A stretch of 64,000 bases of DNA from Psychrobacter sp. JCM 18903. GTDB lineage: Bacteria; Pseudomonadota; Gammaproteobacteria; Pseudomonadales; Moraxellaceae. Under the pieces are notes generated by a model that saw only the letters and a program-made list of their open reading frames with translations, ran no database searches and was not told where the DNA came from. Location of the stretch: positions 124,001 to 188,000 of the forward strand of contig NZ_BAWJ01000005.1 in NCBI RefSeq assembly GCF_000586475.1, given 5' to 3'. A program made the position numbers and the translations under genes. Below are positions 31,177-39,900 of the stretch, one piece after another. Every line of letters starts with the position of its first letter. Position 1 is the stretch's first letter.

Positions 31177-31734
31177 TTGTTAACCATCCATGTTACCTAT
31201 CACCACTGTTTCCCATGCATCCTTGCATAAGATTCAGCATATTGTGATACTGGGCATCCTGCCCTTTTTACTACAACTACCAGCATTAACTACTGATAGC
31301 AGCAAAGGGTATGTGTCCTTACTCCACTTATCATTATCATCCTGATGCTAATAAGTGAATCATTATCCTTAATGCGGTCAACTCAATCCTTGAGTCACAT
31401 TCCCTAATGCCGTGTGACTATAATGCCTAATTCCTAACCTGATGTTAAGTCGCGTAAGCGTCATTTCGTGTAAGCATATGCTTACATGATTCATATTCGT
31501 TACCTTGATTACAACTTATTAACGCAAAAGACACTAATCATCAAGCTTTGTCCATTATGATAGATAATGTAAGAAAATATTTCAAAGCGCATAATGGTAA
31601 TGACGATGGTAATAATTAATTTGCCAGTAAGTTATGAATACGATTATATGAAAAATTTATAGAGTGCGTACATGCTCGGCTATCACCAGCAATGATGCGA
31701 CGGGTAATTTAAAAATATTATAGGATATTGGATC
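31177..31734. other. Long intergenic region before the PepSY-like lipoprotein
   Basis: About 560 bases without a supported gene. It contains a perfect 16-bp palindrome GTAAGCATATGCTTAC at 31470-31485 and a smaller one, ACTCAATCCTTGAGT, near 31380. A 51-codon frame at 31190 lacks a ribosome site and is not called. Confidence 0.45.
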
Positions 31735-32397
31735 ATGAAAACTCTAAAGCCTTTCTCATTTAAGACCGTTATATCTACTGGTCTTGCGGTTGCATTATTG
31801 GGCACTACAGTTGGGTGTACCGTCGTCGGTCCAGGATATGATAATTATCCAGTATATGGTGGTAATGATGATTATGGTAACGCTGACTACAACCGTATTA
31901 GTCAAAAGCTACGCGCTGATCTGCGCCGTAAAGGCTATCAGGTTATGGATATCAAATCCGATAACTACCGTGGCAATCGCATAATGACCGCTTATGCCAA
32001 AAAGAACAACCAAGCATACGAGCTAAAATACACGTATCCTGATCTAAAGCTTATTAGCTCAAATAAAAAAGCTTGGTCTAATGTTTGGCAAGACGATAGA
32101 TATGACAAAGACCATTACAAGAAAGACAAATATAAAAATAATGGCAAGCATAAGAATAATAAGCACTATAAGAATGACGATATCGAAGATAGCATTAAAA
32201 GAGACTCGCGTTATCCAGCAATTAAGCAACGTGCAATCAATAAAATACAAGGCATGGGTTATCGGGTCAACGACATTGAGCTGGAAGAAAAGAACGGACG
32301 CGGCGTGTTCGAGATTGAAGCCAAGCGCGGCTCGCAAGAATATGAAATACGACTTGGTTACCCAAACTTAAATGTGATTAAGATTGAAAAAGACTAG
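31735..32397 (+). CDS. Lipoprotein with two PepSY-like domains
   Basis: A 220-residue predicted lipoprotein (signal ending TTVGCTVV, Cys28). It holds two copies of one domain, residues about 50-112 and 160-220: compare LRADLRRKGYQVMDIKSDN..AYELKYTYPDLKLI with AINKIQGMGYRVNDIELEE..EYEIRLGYPNLNVIKIEKD. The pattern (helix, GYxVxxI, two strands with a YE.xL.YP ending) resembles PepSY/COG3212 domains that bind or inhibit periplasmic partners. A Lys/Asn/His-rich linker lies between the copies. The next gene has a third copy, so this is a local family. Function unknown. Confidence 0.8.
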   Translation: MKTLKPFSFKTVISTGLAVALLGTTVGCTVVGPGYDNYPVYGGNDDYGNADYNRISQKLRADLRRKGYQVMDIKSDNYRGNRIMTAYAKKNNQAYELKYTYPDLKLISSNKKAWSNVWQDDRYDKDHYKKDKYKNNGKHKNNKHYKNDDIEDSIKRDSRYPAIKQRAINKIQGMGYRVNDIELEEKNGRGVFEIEAKRGSQEYEIRLGYPNLNVIKIEKD

Positions 32398-32424
32398 AGC
32401 ATATCCTCCATTCAATTGATAGTT

Positions 32425-32532
32425 ATAGTCAATCCTATATAAATCAGATACGGTGTCAGGCTCGCTTAGTCTACTATTTATAGTATTTTCGCTTGCCTTC
32501 CTTGAATCTAAATTATATTGAACCGACTATAT
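32425..32532 (-). repeat. Copy B of the dispersed ~105-bp element
   Basis: 108 bases between the two PepSY-like lipoprotein genes, ends ATAGTC and GACTATAT. Read on the minus strand it matches 4182-4286 and 41913-42016 end to end. Confidence 0.8.
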
Positions 32533-32692
32533 TTAAGTGCATTAAAAATGAGATAAGTAAAATAAAGCTATTAAATAAAGTTTTTGGCATCATTGACTAC
32601 TTGATGCCTTTGGTCAAATAAGCCAGCCCTTGGTTTATTTGACCCTTTTTATAAGAGACGCAAAAACATCTTTGACATCATAAGAGGATTTG

Positions 32693-33064
32693 ATGAACCA
32701 CCATACTTTATTAAAAACCACTACTAGCACTAGTATGATTGCAGTGTTGCTGACGATAACGACTGGCTGTGTCACCGCACCTGGTTATAATGCTTACGGC
32801 GACCTTTACGAAGACATTTATAAAGACAGTAAGGTCTACAAAAAGCACAAGAAGACCATCAACTCCATTGATAAAGAGCTTTATCAGCCTGCTATCGAGC
32901 AAAGGGCTGCGAATAAAGTCAGCAATATGGGTTATCGAGTCAAAGACGTCAAATACAAAAAAGGTGACAGTAAAATAAAAGTAAAAGCCAAACGCGGCAG
33001 TGAAGATTACAAAATCGAGCTTGGCTATCCGAGTTATAACGTGATTAAAATCAAAAAAGACTGA
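32693..33064 (+). CDS. Lipoprotein with one PepSY-like domain
   Basis: A 123-residue predicted lipoprotein (ITTGCVTAPGYN, Cys about 26), paralogue of the preceding gene. Its single domain, from YQPAIEQRAANKVSNMGYRV to IELGYPSYNVIKIKKD, matches the second domain of its neighbour closely. Between signal and domain is a short basic linker. Chosen ATG 32693 has AAGAGGA just upstream; an in-frame TTG one codon earlier is not needed. Function unknown. The pair suggests duplication with loss or gain of one domain. Confidence 0.8.
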   Translation: MNHHTLLKTTTSTSMIAVLLTITTGCVTAPGYNAYGDLYEDIYKDSKVYKKHKKTINSIDKELYQPAIEQRAANKVSNMGYRVKDVKYKKGDSKIKVKAKRGSEDYKIELGYPSYNVIKIKKD

Positions 33065-33073
33065 GAGCTGACC

Positions 33074-33385
33074 CTAAAAGTCTAATACTTCAATCACATC
33101 ATAGGCAGGCATTTCATAAGGATGCGCCTGCTTTAACGCCTCGACGACCTCTTTAATATCAGCATCAGCCACTACCATTTCTACTCGCCATTCCTCAACG
33201 GTTTCCAGTCGATCATGTGCTCCAATATTCGGATTACTGCCTGCCAGTGGCCTAAATTGCCCTGTCCCCTGCACTTGCCAACAGCACTGTTCATAATTGC
33301 CAATCGTCCCAGCGCCCGCCGAAAATAAAGCGGACTTGACCTGCTCTAATGCTGTATCTGGAATAAAAACGGTCAGTTTATACAT
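33074..33385 (-). CDS. NIF3/YqfO C-terminal-domain-like protein
   Basis: A 103-residue stand-alone protein of the type annotated as NGG1p-interacting factor 3-like or YqfO-related. Visible: MYKLTVFIPDTALEQVKSALFSAGAGTIGNYEQCCW at the N-terminus (residues 1-36), FRPLAGSNPNIG, and the closing KQAHPYEMPAYDVIEVLDF. It corresponds to the inserted CutA/PII-like ferredoxin fold of larger NIF3 proteins. Biochemical role unknown. It precedes nothing on the same strand; the glycosylase gene lies upstream. Confidence 0.85.
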   Translation of the reverse strand: MYKLTVFIPDTALEQVKSALFSAGAGTIGNYEQCCWQVQGTGQFRPLAGSNPNIGAHDRLETVEEWRVEMVVADADIKEVVEALKQAHPYEMPAYDVIEVLDF

Positions 33386-33438
33386 GTATTACTTCCTTCC
33401 AGTCTATTTAGAAAAACAGCCATCAACTATCAATCTTA

Positions 33439-34086
33439 CTATTTTTTGGATAACGAAGGATGGTCTGTCCAAATGTAGCGTAATAACCACTCTTTTGCCT
33501 CGCCCGCATAATCAATGCCAATCCGTGGACGCAGCGATACTGGCGGCTTGCAACCGTCGTCTTCTATCCAAACGGCTGATGCTGGATGAATGGATTTGCC
33601 ATACAAGTCACGGTCGATTTGTAAACGCTTGGTCAGCTTACCGGGACCAGCGAACTGCTTGGGATGAATCAGTTGTTGATCTAAGCTCAATAATTGCTCA
33701 TCTCGTAGGCGGTCACTATCTTCTGCTAAAAACCCTGCGCGTATCAGCACCGACTCAGGGGAGTCGATAGCACCGCTGATTAAATTGAGCATATGATGGA
33801 CGCCATAAGTCAAATACACATAAAAAACGCCACCTTGCTCATACATGATTTCAGTGCGCGGCGTTCGACTGCCAGCATGTGAATGACAAGCGGGATCGCT
33901 CACACCGATGTAAGCTTCAGTTTCTGAGATGCGCATACGTATTATTTTAGGCGTGCCATCCGTGTCTAACAGCTTTCTACACAGCACTTTACCTATTAAA
34001 TCAGCAGCGACCACACAGGTTGGTCGAGTAAACCATGATGGCTCTAAAATAGTAGGCTGCGCCGTGGAAGTTTGAGGCGTTGACAT
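33439..34086 (-). CDS. DNA-3-methyladenine glycosylase (AAG/MPG type)
   Basis: A base-excision-repair enzyme that removes alkylated purines such as 3-methyladenine and hypoxanthine. The 215-residue protein shows VVAADLIGKVLCRKL, RISETEAYIGVSDPACHSHAG (with the catalytic Glu in ETEAY), RTEIMYEQGGVFYVYLTYGVHHMLNL, VLIRAG and GPGKLTKRLQID. All family blocks are in order and the length is normal. It belongs to the eukaryote-like AAG family, not to AlkA or Tag. Confidence 0.94.
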   Translation of the reverse strand: MSTPQTSTAQPTILEPSWFTRPTCVVAADLIGKVLCRKLLDTDGTPKIIRMRISETEAYIGVSDPACHSHAGSRTPRTEIMYEQGGVFYVYLTYGVHHMLNLISGAIDSPESVLIRAGFLAEDSDRLRDEQLLSLDQQLIHPKQFAGPGKLTKRLQIDRDLYGKSIHPASAVWIEDDGCKPPVSLRPRIGIDYAGEAKEWLLRYIWTDHPSLSKK

Positions 34087-34316
34087 TAGTAATGACCTTT
34101 TATGCTTTTTATATCATGGAATAATTAATAAGTTAGCATAAAAATACAGCAAGGTATGGCACACAGTGTTTAAGGAATGTTTAAACAAACCTTGCAAGGT
34201 CGATATAGCATTCAAAAAGATGATTTTTGCTGAATGAATAAGCATAAAAAAGGAAGAATGAGGTAACATTGGAATGAGGAATGAAACGTAAACTTAGACA
34301 AAAAGGAAGTCAAAAA

Positions 34317-35636
34317 ATGAAAGGGATTACACGCTTCTCGAATAGCTTGATGGAAAAATATTTACCAGATCCATTTCTGTTCGTCATTATTTTAACCTTG
34401 GTTATTTTTGTAATGGGCTTAGGTTTAACCGACTCTTCACCGGTACAGATGGTGGCGTTTTGGGGTGAAGGCTTCTGGGCTTTGCTGGCATTCTCAATGC
34501 AAATGGTGTTGGTGCTAGTAACTGGTTTTGTATTAGCAAGCAGCCCCATATTTAAAAAAGGGCTGGGTAAACTTGCCAGTTTCGCAATCTCGCCAGGTAG
34601 TGCGATTATACTGGTCACCTTAGTATCGCTTGCAGCAAGCTGGATTAATTGGGGATTTGGCTTGGTCATTGGGGCATTATTTGCCAAAGAGCTGGCGAAG
34701 CGTGTCGAAAATGTCGATTACCGTTTATTGATTGCCAGCGCCTATTCTGGATTTATCATTTGGCATGCCGGATTCTCTGGGTCGATTCCATTATCCATTG
34801 CAACAGCAGGCCATCCCTTCGTTGATAAAATCGGTGTTATTCCAACAAGTGCGACCATCTTTGCTAGCTATAACCTAATTATCGTCGCAGCATTGGTTAT
34901 TATCGTCCCTTTATTAAACCGTCTGATGATGCCAAAAAAAGAAGATACGATTACGGTAGATCCAAAACTTCTAGTAGATCCTATCCCTGAGGATCTGCCA
35001 GCCAAATCGGATATGACACCAGCAGAACGCTTAGAAAATAGCTGGATTTTATCAATGGTCATTGGCGTATTGGGCATCGCCTTTATCGTGTATTATTTCG
35101 CACAGAACGGTTTTGCTCTAACGCTCGACTTGGTTAACTTTATGTTCTTGTTTCTTGGTATTATATTTCACGGTACACCTCGCAAGTATTTGATTGCAGT
35201 TCAAGAAGCGGTTAAAGGTGCAGGCGCTATCATCGTCCAATTTCCTTTTTATGCAGGCATTATGGGAATGATGACAGCTTCGGGGTTGGCAGGTGTGATG
35301 TCAGAAGCGTTTGTCAACGTTTCAACAGCGGAGACGCTACCACTTTTTGCTTTCCTCAGTGCAGGACTCGTCAACTTTTTTGTTCCTTCAGGTGGTGGAC
35401 AATGGGCAGTACAAGCACCAATCATGTTAGAAGCGGCGGAAATGTTGGGCAGTGATCCGTCACGAGTTGCTATGGCTGTAGCATGGGGTGATGCTTGGAC
35501 AAATATGATTCAGCCATTTTGGGCATTACCAGCACTGGCGATCGCAGGTCTAAAAGCCAAAGATATCATGGGTTTTTGTGTCATCGTGCTGATTGTCAGT
35601 GGTGTTGTGATTGGTTTAGGACTCTTGTTTTTATAA
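34317..35636 (+). CDS. Short-chain fatty acid transporter, AtoE family
   Basis: A 439-residue inner-membrane protein of the AtoE/TIGR00366 family, thought to take up short-chain fatty acids. Visible: YLPDPFLFVIILTLVIFVMGL, LVTLVSLAASWINWGFGLVIGALFAKELAK, GFIIWHAGFSGSIPLSIATAGH, and FFVPSGGGQWAVQAPIMLEAA with the conserved GGGQW block. Around ten membrane segments. Start chosen at ATG 34317 (MKGITRF) with AAGGAAG upstream, twelve codons inside the longest frame. Substrate assigned by family only. Confidence 0.88.
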   Translation: MKGITRFSNSLMEKYLPDPFLFVIILTLVIFVMGLGLTDSSPVQMVAFWGEGFWALLAFSMQMVLVLVTGFVLASSPIFKKGLGKLASFAISPGSAIILVTLVSLAASWINWGFGLVIGALFAKELAKRVENVDYRLLIASAYSGFIIWHAGFSGSIPLSIATAGHPFVDKIGVIPTSATIFASYNLIIVAALVIIVPLLNRLMMPKKEDTITVDPKLLVDPIPEDLPAKSDMTPAERLENSWILSMVIGVLGIAFIVYYFAQNGFALTLDLVNFMFLFLGIIFHGTPRKYLIAVQEAVKGAGAIIVQFPFYAGIMGMMTASGLAGVMSEAFVNVSTAETLPLFAFLSAGLVNFFVPSGGGQWAVQAPIMLEAAEMLGSDPSRVAMAVAWGDAWTNMIQPFWALPALAIAGLKAKDIMGFCVIVLIVSGVVIGLGLLFL

Positions 35637-35822
35637 TAAATCCTATAACTCCAACCTTAACTATTCTAATAGAGGTTGTTCTTATCTTTAGATAATAATG
35701 AAGTAAATCAAATAGCAGTGGAGCTATTCAGAATAGCCATATTTGATAATAACGACTACCTTTAGGTCAAAGCCTTTATATTATTAGTCGTAAGATAAAC
35801 ACGAAGATTAATTTAAAATCAC

Positions 35823-35852
35823 AAAAAACTGAGCACATGGCTCAGTTTTTTT
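35823..35852. terminator. Bidirectional terminator between atoE-type gene and purC
   Basis: AAAAAACTGAGC (35823-35834) pairs with GCTCAGTTTTTT (35840-35851), with T-runs in both reading directions. Confidence 0.9.
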
Positions 35853-35893
35853 TACGCTAAAGATTGACCTGCAGTGCAGTGCCAATCAAATAT

Positions 35894-36607
35894 CTAGCTT
35901 AATGGCACACCAATACGGTTAGCCACTTCTTCATAAGCTTCAATGACATCGCCTAATGATTGACGGAAGCGGTCTTTGTCCAGCTTCTTCTTAGTCGTCT
36001 TATCCCAAATACGGCAGCCATCTGGTGAGAATTCATCCCCTAAGACGATACGGTCATGGAACACACCAAATTCTAGTTTGAAATCAACTAGTATCAAATC
36101 ACCTGCTTCGAATAGCGCCTTTAACACCTCATTTACTTGATGAGTCAGCTCTTCCATTTTTGCCAGTTGTGCTTCGGTTGCCCAGCCAAGAGACACAGCA
36201 AGTGACTCATTGACCATTGGATCACCCAGCGCATCATCTTTATAAAACAGCTCATAAGTAGGTGGCGTCAATGCTTGCCCTTCTTCTAAGCCCAAACGAC
36301 GAACCAAGCTGCCCGCAGCAAAGTTACGAACCACGCACTCAACTGGGATCATCTCTAAACGCTTGACCAATACTTCATCTTCAGACAATTGCTTTTCAAA
36401 ATGCGTTTCGATACCAGCATCAGCCAGTTTTTGCATGATGAAAGCGTTAAAACGATTATTAACGACACCTTTGCGTGCTAATTGCTCAATACGCTTACCA
36501 TCAAGCGCTGAAGTATCATCACGGAAATGTAGAATCAAAAGATCATTATCTTCAGTTTCATAGACAGATTTGGCTTTGCCTTTATACAGCAGTTGTTGCT
36601 TTTGCAT
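35894..36607 (-). CDS. purC: Phosphoribosylaminoimidazole-succinocarboxamide synthase
   Basis: SAICAR synthetase of de novo purine synthesis, joining CAIR and aspartate with ATP. The 237-residue single-domain form starts [20 protein letters not shown] and has [57 protein letters not shown]. All expected for the bacterial enzyme. Same-strand order dapA, bamC-like lipoprotein, purC is conserved in gammaproteobacteria. Confidence 0.97.
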   Translation of the reverse strand: MQKQQLLYKGKAKSVYETEDNDLLILHFRDDTSALDGKRIEQLARKGVVNNRFNAFIMQKLADAGIETHFEKQLSEDEVLVKRLEMIPVECVVRNFAAGSLVRRLGLEEGQALTPPTYELFYKDDALGDPMVNESLAVSLGWATEAQLAKMEELTHQVNEVLKALFEAGDLILVDFKLEFGVFHDRIVLGDEFSPDGCRIWDKTTKKKLDKDRFRQSLGDVIEAYEEVANRIGVPLS

Positions 36608-36737
36608 TATGGGAGTTCCTGTTCGTTCAAGCTTATGTGGTAAAAACGCGCAGCGACCGCTGATTTTTGTATGACAGAATGAATAATATTTACATTAATC
36701 ACTGTAAAATGTCAGCGGTATAAATAAGGAAATAGCT

Positions 36738-37052
36738 TCAATTCGAAAGACTACTGACAGCGCGCTCAGGCTTCGGCAGCTGGTACTGATTACCTGATTC
36801 GTTCTGTAATTTCAGCGTATTTGCACCAGCATTAGGAGTTGCATACAAAGGTACAAAAGGCGCTGGTTCTTTGTTAGCAGGCAGCTCTATTGGCACAAGC
36901 TTCTTGCTTTGCTGATATTCTAAGCTACCATTGTCACGCTTACCAAGTAAGTTTTTAGCACTTTGGCAACCGCTCAATACTAAGGTACTTCCCAATATTA
37001 AGGTCAGCAGCGCAGGGAATATTTTTGCAGTCGGTGATGATGTTTTCATCAT
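36738..37052 (-). CDS. Short lipoprotein resembling the BamC N-terminal segment
   Basis: A 104-residue lipoprotein (LVLSGC, Cys29) in exactly the place of bamC/nlpB, between dapA and purC. E. coli BamC is about 340 residues: a lipidated unstructured N-terminus that binds BamD, followed by two helix-grip domains. Here only the first part exists: after the Cys the chain has GSLEYQQSKKLVPIELPA, then PLYATPN and NQYQLPKPERAVSSLSN, Pro-rich with no folded domain visible. No frameshift is evident and purC follows normally. Whether it is a minimal BamC or another lipoprotein is inferred from position and composition. Confidence 0.7.
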   Translation of the reverse strand: MMKTSSPTAKIFPALLTLILGSTLVLSGCQSAKNLLGKRDNGSLEYQQSKKLVPIELPANKEPAPFVPLYATPNAGANTLKLQNESGNQYQLPKPERAVSSLSN

Positions 37053-37087
37053 ATTATCTCTCTGAGTTAGCATTTACACGCATCATT

Positions 37088-37993
37088 TTATAATAAGTTC
37101 GCACGCACCAAGGCGTCATCAATAGTGGCATGATGTTGTTCAGCCAACCATACCAAAGGCAGACGAATACCAGTATCTATCATACCCATTTTATGAAGCG
37201 CATATTTGGCTGGGATAGGACTTGACTCAATAAACAAGTCACGGTGTAAATGCTTGACCACATCATGTGCTTTATGAGCCGCATCAAAATCACCACGAAG
37301 CGCCGCTGTAAAAGTCTCGCTCATCGCTTTCGGGGCGACGTTGGCAGTGACTGAGATATTACCTTTACCACCAAATGTCATCAAATCAAGCGCCGTACTG
37401 TCATCGCCAGATAGCACGACGATTCTATCGCCAACTGCTTTGATCAATTGCTCACCGCGAGCGATAGAGCCTGTGGCATCTTTAATCGCGACGATATTAT
37501 CGATATCAGCCAGACGTTCTACGGTCTCTTGTGCGATATCAACGACCGTACGTCCTGGCACATTATAAAGCATCTGCGGGATATTCACCGCGCGCGCGAT
37601 AGCCTTATAATGTTGGTATAAGCCTTCTTGTGGCGGCTTGTTATAATAAGGCGCAACCAATAGCGCACAATCTGCACCAGCGTCGGCAGCATCTTGGGTC
37701 AGCTTAATGGCTTCCATCGTATTATTGGCACCTGTTCCAGCAATCACTGGTACACGACCTTTGACATGCTGAACAAAGTAGCGAATGACATCGCTGTGCT
37801 CTTGCATAGATAATGTCGCTGACTCGCCAGTAGTACCAACGGCAACGAGACAATGCGTGCCTTGCTCAATCTGCCAATCTATGAGATCCGCCAGACGCTT
37901 ATAATCAACCGTGCCGTCAGGATGCATGGGCGTTACCAAGGCTACCATTGAGCCTTGTAGTCGGGTTTTGATCTCGTCGTATGCTGTGCTCAT
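37088..37993 (-). CDS. dapA: 4-hydroxy-tetrahydrodipicolinate synthase
   Basis: Condenses pyruvate with aspartate semialdehyde in lysine and diaminopimelate synthesis. The 301-residue TIM-barrel lyase shows GSMVALVTPMHPDGTVDY, LVAVGTTGESATLS, YYNKPPQEGLYQHYKAIA, LYNVPGRTVVDI (Tyr/Arg), and the Schiff-base Lys in IVAIKDATGS. SVTANVAP follows. Length and motifs standard. Confidence 0.97.
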   Translation of the reverse strand: MSTAYDEIKTRLQGSMVALVTPMHPDGTVDYKRLADLIDWQIEQGTHCLVAVGTTGESATLSMQEHSDVIRYFVQHVKGRVPVIAGTGANNTMEAIKLTQDAADAGADCALLVAPYYNKPPQEGLYQHYKAIARAVNIPQMLYNVPGRTVVDIAQETVERLADIDNIVAIKDATGSIARGEQLIKAVGDRIVVLSGDDSTALDLMTFGGKGNISVTANVAPKAMSETFTAALRGDFDAAHKAHDVVKHLHRDLFIESSPIPAKYALHKMGMIDTGIRLPLVWLAEQHHATIDDALVRANLL

Positions 37994-38430
37994 AACCGTG
38001 CCTTACTGTATTATCCTAGCTTTTTTCAAAGCTGTCACATGATAGGTCGTTGGCAAGTGTCAATGATTATGTCTACGCCTGCACTCATATTGTGTACATT
38101 CATAGGCAACATTGGCAATATCTTGCTTGATATTAATGCTAAGTATTTTTTATGATCAATCTTTTTCTATGATAAAAGCGTTCGCAATATAGATACTAAA
38201 ATTCGTCTTAGCCTTATTTTGCCAATGACCGACAACGCTTATTTAGTACTAAAAATAGAATAATAAAAACGCCTGCTAGTGTAGCATATTTTGATTTGAC
38301 CGCTATCAATCAATTAACGTTCGATCAATTGAATTGCTGACATACCATTACAACCTATAAACCAACAGCCTTATTATTCAACTCTCAGTTTAGCGCAATG
38401 AATCAGCACTGATAAGTCTTTTGAGTCATG
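37994..38430. other. Intergenic region upstream of dapA
   Basis: About 435 bases between two minus-strand genes. No gene is supported; it is AT-rich and presumably carries the dapA promoter. Confidence 0.4.
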
Positions 38431-39639
38431 TTAACGAATCGTCAACACATCGATAGTGGGGCGATACAAGCGAAAAGGCAACCCTCGTGTACCAATACCG
38501 CTACTGACAAAGATTTGCGCACTGCCATGTTGGTATAAACCTCGCTGCTTACCCATGCGGCTATTGTTTAACAGGGTTGACTGCTCGCTACTACGCTCAA
38601 TATTTTTTTGTTTTTGTGCCAACCATATATTTTTTTGAATCGCCTTTGCCGCCCCAGTAATCAATAGTGGTCGTGGCTGTAAGGATTTTGGCAAATCACT
38701 AATACTATCAAATCGTGAAGCCAAGATGATGACGGGCTTCGTGGTATTAGCAATTTCAGCACCAAGCGCGGCTTTATCAGACGCATTTGCCTCTTCAATA
38801 TCAGCAAATTGTTTAGGAACATCTTGCCAGCCGCAAAGCACGGCGACGGTTGGGCTATTTTCCAAATTTTGCTGTCTAAAACCCTCTTTATTGTTTTTAG
38901 AATAGCTCGCACTGGGCATTACTGGAAGCGCATTAGTAGCCCCAGTACATTTGAGTGGCAGCGAGGTACACTGTTGACCAATATAGCTGATATCAAGCAC
39001 ATCAAAGGCACTAGACAACGTATCTTCTAATAACGGCTGTCCTTGCTTGGTCGTATTAATCGATTGATAACGCAAGTCTGAGGTACTCATCACTGTATAA
39101 ATAGGCTTATTAACCCCTTTAAACAACATGAGCTGACCCACTAAATCAGCACTTGGATAATACAACCAGTCGCCCGTAATCAGCACCGCATCTGCTGGTA
39201 ACGCATTGATGGTAGCAACCAGTTTACGGATATGACGCGGCTTGCCGCTATACAAGCCTATGCGTAAATCAGCCAATACGGCAACCGTCAACGGTGTGGA
39301 TAAATCTAAGTCGATTGCATGATGATCTAAACGTAAACGATTGGGTTGTATCACCACGGTATAAAAATAGAACCCCATTGCAAATACAGCCACTAGCACG
39401 AGTGATAGTGATAGCTGCGCCAGTATCGGCAGCATGTCTTGCGACCAACCTATCACCAACAGCAAAGCCCAAACGGGCATAGTATAGGCAGCATAGTAGA
39501 GTGCCAACTTCAACCAAATACGCATAAAACGTTTGGTAGGATTGGCATTGAACGTTTGTAATCCTGACCACAGTATAATATACGCGAGCAATACTGCTAC
39601 CGTAGAGATACTTAGGATATAAAGAGCATGGTCAGTCAT
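38431..39639 (-). CDS. Membrane protein with degenerate metallophosphoesterase domain
   Basis: A 402-residue protein. Three or four N-terminal membrane helices (residues 1-95) precede a domain of the YkuE/YaeI calcineurin-like phosphoesterase type. The fold is recognised from VAVLADLRIGLYSG (where active enzymes have SDLHLG), DAVLITGDWLYYP (GDW kept), VMSTSDLRYQ (where active enzymes have GNHD), ITGAAKAI (in place of GHTHGG), and the closing FVSSGIGTRGLPFRLYRPTIDVLTI. Metal-binding His and Asn residues are therefore missing at three of four sites, though the frame is intact. It is probably not catalytic; its role is unknown. Confidence 0.75.
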   Translation of the reverse strand: MTDHALYILSISTVAVLLAYIILWSGLQTFNANPTKRFMRIWLKLALYYAAYTMPVWALLLVIGWSQDMLPILAQLSLSLVLVAVFAMGFYFYTVVIQPNRLRLDHHAIDLDLSTPLTVAVLADLRIGLYSGKPRHIRKLVATINALPADAVLITGDWLYYPSADLVGQLMLFKGVNKPIYTVMSTSDLRYQSINTTKQGQPLLEDTLSSAFDVLDISYIGQQCTSLPLKCTGATNALPVMPSASYSKNNKEGFRQQNLENSPTVAVLCGWQDVPKQFADIEEANASDKAALGAEIANTTKPVIILASRFDSISDLPKSLQPRPLLITGAAKAIQKNIWLAQKQKNIERSSEQSTLLNNSRMGKQRGLYQHGSAQIFVSSGIGTRGLPFRLYRPTIDVLTIR

Positions 39640-39900
39640 AATTACCTGATGGTTACGGGAGGGTATGAGCCGAGCAACTGGCTTACCCTATATTAGAACG
39701 TATAGAGCGATAAATAAGTCGCTCCATGAATAAGTTAGTGACAGTGTTAGATTATTTTAAGTCATGGGTAAAAAAATCAGCCATTATAGGGGTCGAGCTC
39801 TATCATAGACAAGTAGAATTATTGACGCGCCTGTTATGCCATGCTCAATTGCTGCCCCGACTACCCATTACTCCTACCAAGCTATCAAAGCTATCAAAGC
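39640..39900. other. Intergenic region between protease and phosphoesterase genes
   Basis: About 260 bases with no supported gene. Short direct repeats of AGCTATCAA lie at about 39880-39897, next to the protease stop codon. Confidence 0.45.

Noticed and set aside
31190..31345. 51-codon open frame before the lipoprotein gene
   Set aside because: No ribosome site, low-information sequence, no similarity recognised.
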